64,000 nt of DNA from Phoronis australis. Lineage: Eukaryota > Phoronida > Phoronidae. The position numbers were made by a program, and so were the translations under genes. Positions within the stretch are counted from its first letter, which is position 1, and each line of letters opens with the position of its first letter. The notes beneath the pieces are model-generated. The model did not search any database. It saw nothing but the letters and a program-made list of their open reading frames with translations, and was not told the origin of the DNA. The stretch lies in assembly GCA_002633005.1 (NCBI GenBank), contig NMRA01000414.1, positions 280,356-344,355 on the forward strand, in the 5' to 3' direction. Below, piece by piece: positions 35,040 through 47,000 of the stretch.

Positions 35040-38000
35040 TTACCATGGGGTCCAAGTCATTTCATTATGCTTTTCATGTAGATGATGGATATGGTCAAAA
35101 TATTCACTGCTGCCAACTGTGGGTGCGTTGTACACGTCTGAAGACAATGTGAAGTCCTTGTTTGTATACCAGTTATACATCCACCGCAACTGATCCCAAA
35201 ACATCAAACTAATGACCGTATGGGGAAACATTCGGAAAAGATTAGCAGAAACGCCCTTATAAAAGGCAAAGGGTCCTTCCGAGTGGACGATTTTCAATAT
35301 GCAGTCTAGAAACCCCTTGTAATACAACCCCTTGCCACTTGGGCTTGTTCCTTGGTTGTACAGGCGAGTGGCGATGACATCAAATGGTTGAATGACCACA
35401 ACCATGCATCCGCCGCACAGGATGCTCCCATAGAGTGAGTTCATGAAAGTGCCACTTTCTGCGATCTAAAATCATAAATGATAATTATTGGCTGAAAGAA
35501 GATTGACCTTAGACCGTTTGTGAATATTCTATGGTAAATTTGAGTTATGATGAATTAACTAACATCAGTGGCTCCTCCTGGAGGATTAGGCATAAATCAG
35601 TATTTCCAAGTAGCAAACTTTTTTTTTATTATTATTTTTTTTAATACGTTTATTTACCCAAAAAGCATATCATTAATGAATAGTAGATACGGCTGGGGTT
35701 GGGTAGCCCCAACTACGTATCTTTACAACTTACTAGAGCATAATACATCATCTTAATTAAACAAATAAGTATCTGGAAATTACTCCTAATGATTGGGCGA
35801 ATAATTAGCCGAGAATAATATGAAAGGGGGGGGGGGAAACGGGAAAGGGAAGGACTTTCATACACTCATTCACACTCACATTCACACGATTTAATTAACT
35901 TAACTTATGTTTACATTTACGTAGGTGCATATTTATGAAAAGGTCAATTTTCTTATAATACAACAGAAGTGGTTAAAAAAATAACACCATATATTGTTNA
36001 ATTCGAGTTATGATGAATAAACTAACATCAGTGGCTTCTCCTGATATAGACCACCTGCCCCCGAAATTGTCCTCTTCTCACATAAGAAGTGGTTCGTGTG
36101 TTTGTAAAGAACAAGTAACAAATCGCCATTTCCTAAGACCATGTTCGGCACGTTACTTGATGGGCCGTAACAAACCAATTTTAACTAGTAGTCCAAGCCC
36201 GGTCTCAAGCAATAACAATTTCTAGAACGATGGTGGACCTTTGATATTTTGCAATCGTCGACACTGTATACTTAGAGTTTTCGGTTAGCAATGGACGCAG
36301 CTTAATTAGGGGAAAGGAAATCTGTAAACAACAATGACTTTCACCTCTATGTTCCTGAGAAGAGTCGGAATTCGTAATACCAGAAATGAAGATGCCGTTG
36401 CTCACAAAGAACGGGACACAAATTCGGATGAAATGTGGTCCAGAAAGAAAACGTTCACACGTTACACCCCGGCCAACCCGCGATCGAGAACGCCCGGAAG
36501 GCGATCGAGAACGAGACCATATTCCAAAAATGGCGGTGAGTTTAAGTGTAATTTTCTTCTTAAATAGAGGCTACTTTGGTACCAATGCGACACACCGAAA
36601 AGCACCAGAGCTTAGCATTTGTTGTGGATCTGAAATAATACTTGGCCTTTGCTATTTTTTTTTTTAAAGAGAGACCGCAGAATCCAATGACTTTCGGTAA
36701 AATGCCTTGCGTCTAGTAAATTCGTCAATTTCTACTTGGTATTAGAAATTCTTGGATTCTTCAGTGGAGACTTCTGACGTTTATAGTTAAATCGTCCCTA
36801 GTGACACCTTTGTTAGTTTTAATTTGTGAAACAAGTTGAGATATCTACCGATACAAGCGGGTCCTTGTGTGAGACGGCGATCGGGAACGAAGCTGTTTAT
36901 TCTCCATCGCGATCGTGAACGGAAAAAATGCGATCGTGAACGCATACTTTTTCTCTGCATTTTGCTGAATAATCGTTCAAGTGTGACGGGAGCGCCGTCT
37001 ATTGGTAGAGCCGTGAGTGAGGACGAGTCGTCAGTTTAGTTTTAGAAGCTAGAGTGTGTTATTATATTTTAAAGGGGTGTAAGATGGTCAATTCCTTATA
37101 TGGAACTTCCGATGACGAAATTTTTAGTTCTATTCTGATTGGTTTTCACATTTATCTTGAGACCCCTATTTTAGCGTAATTTGGAACATTCGCGGTGCGA
37201 ATACGCCTATAAAAATGGGCCCCTCTCGCTAAAACTTCGGATTTTGCCGNCAACGCTGCGAATATTTTTATCGGCTACGAACAGTCGACATTTTAGAAAC
37301 TAAATAGATCGGTGCTGGTCGCTCCACCGATTCCCGTTACACAAGTTACGGTGTTACATCAATAATTTTAGAATAATACGACCATGAATTAGTTGAAGGG
37401 TCGATTGTTTGTTATACTTTCACCGTTTTTCATGATTTTTGTGTGATATTTAGCCTCACAAATATTAAATGCGTTTGATTTTTCAGTTGAACCGTAACCA
37501 CACACGACGAGTCCTTCAGAGTGTTAACGTACACGCCGTCAAAAGAGTGTAGCACAACTGACAAAGGGCTGTGTATACATATATGTTGTGGAGCTTCGTT
37601 CAGGAAGAAACATTTTTTGTATAATCACATGAGAATAAAACACAGTGACACTCAGCCCCTTGGTTGACGTGTTGCATGGGGCAAGATTTTTTACCCAGAT
37701 AAGCAAACACAATATGAAGTATAGTGCTCGGGAACCAAGTTGATTCAGTGCCCTGTCTGCGATCAATGTTTCACGGAAAGAGTAAGCCTGAGGACACTCC
37801 TTGTTGTTGTGAATGTGTCATGCAAAGAGTATGCCTACTTCTACAGGCATGAGAATCAGAATCGCACTGAATAAAATCATTCAGTCCAATAGTGAAAGTT
37901 ATTAAATCACTAAACTTTATTCAAATTTACAGAGTTTATGGTTTGTAGTTGTCTGATGTGATAGTATTTTGACGTTTTGTTTTGAACCTTTTTCCTATTT

Positions 38001-41000
38001 GTGTTATTTCAACAGCATCTTTAACAGAACCAGTGCATTTTTGTAGTGTTTAGGTAGATTTAAATGGCCACACTATGTGTCATTGGGTGATACTTACATA
38101 CAATTATTATGACCAATTAGTATTTTAAAAGAAAACTATATGTCTGCCATAATTGTAGAAATTGCTTTCATATTGTTGTTGATTCCCTGTGAGAGAATTT
38201 TATAATATGAACCTGTCCGAAATAGATTGTCTGTGATTCAGTGATGATTTAGTCTAATACATTCCAAAAATAATTCGCAGGAAATGTACACTGGATTTGT
38301 ATTGTTGATTTCTCTAAAGCACTATTTTATATCTTTTTTCTGTATGATCAATTTTGAGGTATGTGTGATAAAAGATTAATAATATTATAGAATTGCTTTA
38401 ATATTGTTGTTGATTTCCTATGTAATCGCTACATTGTGTCTTGAAGTGATATTAAAGACAACATTTTAACTACGCTTTGAGAAAATAACATTATAGTAGG
38501 TGTATTATATCTCGCCTCACTCTTTTCTCAATGTCACATTAAACTGGAGATCATGAACTGAAGATGCACTCAGGACCAAGACTACAAAACAGGAAGGAGA
38601 ATCAAACAAAAGGTACTATATGTTGTATATCCAAGCCACTCTTGTGCCACAAGTCAATCTGTTCATCTCTGTATCGATAATATCAGTTAAACATAAAAAA
38701 TACCACACGTTTTATCAGCAACACCACTTCTGGCAATTTTTTAAATCCTAGACGTTCATGACCGGTAATCTTTGAATCACCTCACGAATGGTGTTGCCGC
38801 ACTCTTCTCGCTCCCCACGGGCACGCTCATCATCATTCTTTGACTTCATTGGCGTATTTGTTTTTTTTTTCTTTTGTTGTCACAATCTTTCAAGAAGATT
38901 CCACACTTGCTTTCATCTGCATCAACAATTTGTTTACTCCTGGCTTACACGCCGCACGGAACAATTGCTGGGTGAGTCTTAGTTTAGAACCCCTTGTTCC
39001 CCTTGGTTTCTTCGAAAAGTATACGTCTGTATTTCAAAATCCTAGTAGGGTGTACTTCCACGCCCTGATTGACCTGTTCGTTGAAGCTCGCCTCACAATA
39101 ATGACAATGAACTTGTTTCCTGAAATGAAAATAAATTCATTTGTGAAAATATCTATAACTAAATTAGTGCTTGATGTACATGTAGTCGCTCATTGTGATT
39201 TAATGGTAATGCTATGATGGTATTGTTTAGTTTTGATACGAAAGTAACAGAGTAATGGCGCAAAATGGGATCAATTCATTGCTTCATACTTATTTCGTAA
39301 CCCTTTTCACGTTTTATAAGTTAAAAGATCATAACTGTTCGGCACACCACGGTGCGTTCTCGATCGCATAAACAAACAAAAATTCCGATCGCTTATCTTT
39401 GCGTTCTCGATAGCATCTTTCAACAGAAAAGTGTCGAAAAACCAGAGATCCTGACAAAACTACGAAAAACAAGCGTTGTATTATATTTTCACAAGTCATT
39501 TCTTCATAATTTCATGGTCAGTTTATTGATTTAGTGCCAAAAATAGCCGCAATCTGCCAAAATGACATACAAATCACCTTTGACTCAAGCGATGCCTCGT
39601 TCAACGTTACTTTTCTCCAATAATTGGCATAGACACTAACCTAAACCTCTACCTGTCCTTCCTCAATGTGTTACGCCTAGAACCCATGTCTCTGTTTTCA
39701 CATTGGAAGTAAAAACAACGTAAATTCATCAAATTGACTCACCTTGCCCGGCTTCGCTTCTCGCACAAATTTCGTTCTCGATCGTCTTCCGGTCGTTCTC
39801 GATCGCGGGTTGGCCGGGGTGACGTTACCTCCTGCCATATTTCCAAATCGAGTGATTACATACTCGGGCGTAAATAATTAGAAGCAGAATTTCTTGACAA
39901 AATATTTTATCTGGTTGTAGTTTTGCGTATCGCTTAAGTTTCTTTACATGCACATCAATGGAAGGTTCAATACTCCTAAGGTTCACTATTCTGAAGGTTT
40001 TCAACTTCGAATGTTCACTACTTCGAAAGTTCACTACTCCGAAGGTTCACTACTCCGAAAATATATAAAATTTCGGACTCAGGTGTATTGTTATAATTTT
40101 AAATCCAAAAATAAGCGATTCTTCGGTTATCAAATGCACTGAGTTGTGTACCTATTCCGAAAGCAACGCCCAGGTGCTGAAACACTTTGTTTTGGATTTC
40201 GTTTGCATTAGAAATTGCCCACATGTCTTACAGATATGAAAAAATGAGTACGTACTTGCATTTTTAAAAGGATATGAAGTAGGAATATTGATGAATTACC
40301 AATCACGATACATTCATCAAATCCATGTCAAGATCGCATCATTTCATTGAGCGACTGAGTTACAGGGCCGCTGCGCCTCAACCTCACCCACCGGAACCAC
40401 GCGCACGGCCGGTTCAAAACTATAATATGCAGTTAAAAGGCTACCATGTCCCTGTCAGTCTTCGTGAAGTCCCATCCAGTCTTCTTTAAATTTAAAACCG
40501 TCTTTGAAAGCCGCGGCCTTGACCCTGAGTCCTTAGTTAGATTCAAGAATCACGATTGGCAATGACTGGAACTGAGGTCATACGTAAATATATTTGTAAT
40601 CAATATTTTAAGAACTATTCAACCCTTGCACCCACTTAAAATAGTTACTAAATGGATACAAAGGAAATACGGTACTTAGGTCAGTTCCGGGTTATTAGCT
40701 TACAATTAGGGTAATGAACTGTCGGAGTTCTGGTTTCGGAATTGTGGACATTGAAAGTTTTAGTGAACTTTCAAAGACAGCGAACCTTCGGAGTAGTGCA
40801 CCTTCAGAATAGCAACATGTAACCTTGGAAATCCCTTTCATTAAGTTTGTTGCTTTATGAAGTCTGCGAGGTTGTGCGACATGACTGATTGACAAGAGAA
40901 GACTTTCTTCATTGACCAACGTTTTTATTAGGTCTAGATCTACTTTCCCTAATAACGTGAACATGCTCGTCAGTGCACGAAAATACGGTAGTGAAATGGT

Positions 41001-44000
41001 TGGTTTTTGAGCGACGACGGAAGACTGCCTAGAGTGAACTTACCGTCAACGTCGTATACTGAATTAACGGAAACGCACGCGTACACGCATGCATGTCAAT
41101 CCACCAATCCACAATCAAAGTGGACACTGGATGAACAACATATTTGACGATCACTTTCAATTCAAAATTTGAAAATGCCTGCACTTTTCCGTAGCAAGTA
41201 TACCAAAAAGTAGTTAGCAAACCAATTTTCTGCTGATTTGTTTCTTTGTCGATTTTAAGACATTCATACCGCACTAAGCCTACTTTTCGGGAGCTCTCTC
41301 GCTGCTATATAGCTTAGCTACGTATAGACATTTACTTCTAGACTACCTTGATACCCTACGTAAAACGCTTTGAATCAGAAGCAAACTTAAAATTATTACT
41401 AACTTAGTTGTCATTGTAGTTAGTAGTACTAGTAGGTGCAACAATTTTGTTGTTGTTGTCCATCTAGGCCTATATCGTATCTTTAACCGATCGTGGGCGG
41501 TGCAGCACTGAAATAAGTGGGCCCGACCCCTATGGTGCACCGCCCATATGCATGGTTGGCCGTGGGGCTGGACCTATTCTGCGTTGGGGGTTCAATCGAA
41601 TCCCTCAAAACCCCCTGGCTACGGGCCTGTTCAAAGAATGGACTTGTAAGCTGCAGAAAGTGGTGACTTGATTTGCGAATGACAGACTTTTTACTCCTCG
41701 GTGCCCCAGAGAGCGCGCGCTCAATATGAGTCTTTGACTTGACGCATGGGACTTGAGGCATTGCTGCTTGTTCCAGTCCTAGCAAGAAAACCGGCGAGGA
41801 TATCCAAGTCTGTCCTCTGCTGGCAGTGATACATTTTGAGACCTTACAAGAACAGTATGGTGCATGGGGATACATATACTAGGTGAAGGACAGTAATTTA
41901 TGACGTCACATTCACTGCGACCGACCGCATACTATCTGCATTAATAATGAAATTCTTCTATTTTTGACAAAAACATGTTATTTTTTGGTTTTAATTGCAA
42001 AACAGAACCTTTTTGCGACAACATCGCCGTTGTTATCATTCGTGAAACTTAATATATACGTATCGTGCAAAATATTTACCTACCTCAAAAAGGCCATCTT
42101 ATAGCAGTGGAGTTAGGTGGGGGGAGGGGGTACAAGGATATTTCAAGGGCATGGAAAAACAACAGTTGTACTTGATCACTTAGTAGAATATACTTGCCCC
42201 GTGATGGTGAATAAATTCTTTGGCTACAGCGAACGATGCAAATTCTGTGGCAGAGGCGAATGCTATTCGCAACATTAAGGCATTAGCCCCTCGCCACAAA
42301 CCCTGAAACGGTAAGCCGAAAAAAAAGATTAAATCACAGTATATCAATGGCATACAAATGTTTGCAGGAAAAGCAAAACCATACTTAGCTTTGGTCCTGA
42401 GACGTTGTCAAAGCTTTTTGTACAAAGGCATGTTGGCACATTAATCAAATCGACGATCGGCGATTTCAACTCTTTCGTGAGCTTACCTCTCCGACCAGGA
42501 CTGGCATCATAAGAGACGCGTCAACAAACATAGGCGAAGCAGGAATGTTTGTCGTTGACTTTAGTTGCAAAATCTCTACAAAGATGAGTTTTTGACTGTT
42601 TATCTCGGAAGTGCTCAGTATAATCCATATAATAACTAAGATGGTCTTTATGACCAAAAATTTGGTGAACCAAGAAACTGTGTTCCGCCGACGGAAGTAA
42701 AAAAGCTAGGGATTTCGCAAACATCACATTGATAGGTAAATAGAGACCGAAGTTTTATTTTATGCTTATAACCTAGGAGTAAAACAGACCAGCACAGGGA
42801 TCGGTATCAAAACCATGTTACAGTCAGAGTCATAAAGCATAAGATGGTAAAAAAGTTCATTGCCGCGCGGCGGCACTAGTCAGGGTCAAAGTTGTGTCTT
42901 TATTGATGTACTGAGAGAGAAAAGCTTCGAATCAATAACCGTGAGGTTCTGTTAAGTCAATTCTTATACAAATACGAATGGGGCAACATTGTTCTCTTTC
43001 GGTTCATATGCCCTAATATTACCCCCGTGTCTGTCCCTAATTTTCAGTAAGTGTGGAGTCAGAATAAGGGAGGCATGCCAAAAGATGGCGCTGCTGCCGT
43101 GGGTTCCCTGTTCTACTGGAGTTCAGTTTACTATTAGTGTTACTGACGCGGATAACAAAGCTATAAAAGAGCCACCGAACACGTGCTTTCTGTCAGAAAA
43201 GACTCATAATTTAGGCCACTTACCGTCAGAAAATTGGTCTCAAACCCCTCTTTAGACAAAATAGATATGATTTCTGTGACTGGAAAGAACTGGAGATCAG
43301 TTATCAGTCTTCACTGAGGCCAAGCTCATAAAATTCCGCCAGGTCACAGCGTGACCTTCTGCGACTTTGGTTTGAAGAAAGAACGAACTATCAGTTCTCC
43401 ACGAGCCCAGATATCACTCCTAAACCGGGAAAAATAAGACATGGACAATTTTATAACACTAATTAAGTGGCTTCAATCGAGACATTTATAACAGTAAGCA
43501 CCGACCATGCTCTTTTGACTCTATCTAGGACGTTAGAAGTCTGCGTTAGCCAAATGGCGACAGTCTATGAACGTATATATTTTCTGAACGTAGGAAGTTA
43601 TTAATTGCTTCTGAATGTTGCGTCAAGTCAACACTTTCTCAGGCTACCTAAACAAAACTGCTGCCGCATTCATGAACGTAGAGATCGAGTTCGTCACTTA
43701 TAAACACGGCTCCGGGTTGGTCACAAACACGGTTGATTGCACGAGCGCCGTACAGCAGACAGGCAAAACGCCGTTTTACTGACGCGCCTCAAGCACAGCT
43801 TCCAGTCATGACCCAAACTGACCGCATCAGCCACTAGCCGACCAACACCGCGGTGTACAGGACGTGGAGTTCGCCGTGCTCAAGTTCTTTATGCATACGG
43901 CGTGTTTTGCGAGTCCATTGAACCGTACGTTTTTGGTTATCGCTCAACCGTGTTTGAGTCACGTTACGAGTTTGTAAGTCGTTGAACTGAGTTTCAGTGA

Positions 44001-47000
44001 GCGACGACCGTGTCGTTCGGCTAACCTGCTACTGTTGCAGGTGATTTTGTTACAAACAGGAATTTTGAAGCCGATTCGACGACAATCGTGTGGAATCTAT
44101 ACCCTGATGAAGACAGAATAATCTCGAAATATTACTTTTATCCCTTGCTTGCTGCATATCTCATGGAAGGCGCTACGGAAACTTTGGTGGTGGTGTTGGT
44201 ACCCAACAGCAATAGCCTCGTGAGCGCGCGACTGAAACTGAGTCTTGAGCTGCAACAAAAGTGAAGTCAATGCATCTAAAACTACAACTTTATTAAAATC
44301 TTTAAATCCAAATTTCCAAAAAGAGAGCTCGGTCTTGTCATGGTTTTAAAGTGGTTAACCCGCTATCACAAAAAAATCTTTGATTAGGACTATTAACCCT
44401 GCCAGATAGTGTTCTTTTGTAAAATTAGAGTTGATTTTAGGGCTTAGAAAAAACTGACAATTCTAGATGCTTGGCAGGCTCTTCAAGTTCAGTTGACTTA
44501 TCACGGCGAATCATTTTGTGCCCCTCTCGGAAATCACTTCTCATGAGAGTAAGGAACTGTAGTTGAGACCACTTTACAGTAGTCATTAAGTCCCGTCCAT
44601 ACACAGCCTACCTTGCGACTACGGGGTGAAAAAAGACCGGTCTCATTGCAGGATGTAAACGCAGCCAATAATTACTTCCGCCTTGGCGCGGGTTTGCCGC
44701 CACACAGCGATTAGAAGTGGCGCAAGTTACCCTAGAACAAATTACCCTACCCAAATTGTCACAGGTGGGGTAAGGTGCGCTGTAGTTTTAAGTCCCGTCT
44801 ACACTAGTGCAACTTACCCAACTTTTGAGATAGCGTCCAGACGGCACTCAAACCTAGAGACAACTCGTTCCAGGAGTAACTTGTTTTAGGATAAATTTGT
44901 GTATGGACGGCACTTTAAACAAGTTACCCTACTTCGATAAGGAGGAGTTAGTCTATGTGTGGTCTAAATTTATGGAAGGCGTGTTTATAGACGTTTAGGA
45001 CCGCCAGTACAATACCCACAGACATCACAAAACGTATCGCTTACCTAGGACGTTAGGAAATACTAACTTTGATACACAGTTTTAAATAGCTTAGAAAACA
45101 TAAGCAAACCATTACTGTTCAGAACATTGCCCAACATCTTACAATCATCAAATGTTTTTGGCCTACGGGGGTATGAGTGGCGATGGTATTGAATGACTGT
45201 GATGCTGATTCTACAATGACAAATTTGCTTGTTTGGATCACCTTTCGTTTACGTTAGATCGCTTGAAACTGATTGTAATAATTGTTGACTCCCCCATTCT
45301 GATTGTGTGCACATCTGCGCGCTCCGCAAAATCTGAGCGCGATAACCCACCCTCATAAACACGAGTCCCCGACTCCCCGCGCTGTATACAGCGCGCAGCT
45401 ATCACGGAAGTGCGAACCATTGCCGAGGCAAAGATTTTATAGTATCTTTGGCCGAGGTATCCAAGTGAAATGATTAAAAATATCACAACGGTTGGATTTT
45501 GTCTAGTTGAACAATCACAATTTGCCCGTCAACAGACTTTGCAAAGAAATTTCTAGCTTTCTTCCAAGGTTAGGGTTGACTGATGAGTGTAACAGAGTCT
45601 TACCAGAGAACAGGCTTGCGTTCCGTAGACGTGAGAACCTCGTGAAAACCCAAGATCACACAAGACTTCATGAAATATCGCCATGTATTACATGCGAAGC
45701 GCGTGACCAAACAAGCTTCCTTCGCGAAATTCTTGCGTCTGCGCAACTCTGCTCGGGATTTTGATCCCCTTTTGTCCAATTGTCTCTTGGGCTCGTACGT
45801 GACCCGAAGTATGAAACCCCAATAAAGACAGGCGGAATTATTTCACGTTATCGCCCTTATCACTGAGCAGACCCCTAAGATGAATTTTGCAACGTTTGAA
45901 ATGAGACCCCTTCTGTGTCCACCACTCCAAATGGAACGCCTACTTCTTGACGTAGTAGCTGTCATTCAAATTGCTAGACCAGACAACCGGGGATACTGAA
46001 TTGGCATTCGCATTTCGTCGTTTCGGTTCACCTTAATTCAGACATACTATTGGCTCACTGAATATCTGTAATTTGCAAGACTCGTCGAGCATCGCAAAAG
46101 ACCTGTACGTACAAGCTGGTTTTTATGGCAACAAAGTAATCGGTAGAAGACGATTCCTACCATCATAAATGGACTTGTCAGTCCCGACGCGATCGCCCCT
46201 GATACAGCTCCTGCGGCGGCCGTTCCCCACAGGGACACTTTGCCGGTGCCATTTTCAGCTGGGAAGATACCGTAATCTAAAAGTTGCTAAAAGTGAAAAA
46301 GTAGAAAAACCATCACATGCTGAAATAAACGGCAATGTTAGTTTAAGAACTGTTAAATAGCCTGGATCTTAAAGTAATTATATTTATTACAGCGACGTGG
46401 ATGAGGACAACGACGACGAAGACGACGACAGCAACGACGACACGATTTTTTCAAGAGCGTATTAATTTGCGCAGTCCGTCGCGCACAACCTGTCGTTACA
46501 AATGTTTTAGAATTGCGTTTCGCCCCCGTTTAGCTGACTAAACAACGACAATCTACTTTTGCTCTTTTAAAATTGATTTCATAATACCCATCATCGTGAT
46601 AGTATCCTATTTCCGTTACCAACGAAAACGTCGAAGCCGTCATCGGCTCAAGAAATTGCTCCAGAGATTATTGGAGTTGGCGAACCCTAAGATTGCGAAT
46701 TCGAAACCGGTGCACGTACGCACTACCTTTGTGAATATTGACATCGACACCAATTTAAGATCGGATAAGTGAGGTAATACTTTGATCCGAGAAGCACTTC
46801 CATCAAAAATTCAACATCGACAGTTAAACAGTGGCGAAATGACCCTTTAAAAAGTGCAAGATTGTAGTTAGATAATTACGGCAAATTGAGTAACTGTGAA
46901 AACTTTGATGCAGAACCACACACTTGCTGGGAGGTGCGATCTATTTGAATAAGTTTATCGGAGGGTCCAGGGGCGAATCCAGGATTTTTTTAAGAGTTTG

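Noticed and set aside
43079-43255. ATG with good context (AAGATGGCGCTGC) as a first exon
   Set aside because: No GT donor follows at a suitable place and the peptide shows no family; start context alone is not enough.
45376-45396. GCGCTGTATACAGCGC palindrome as an operator
   Set aside because: A single short palindrome in repeat-rich intronic DNA with no promoter nearby.
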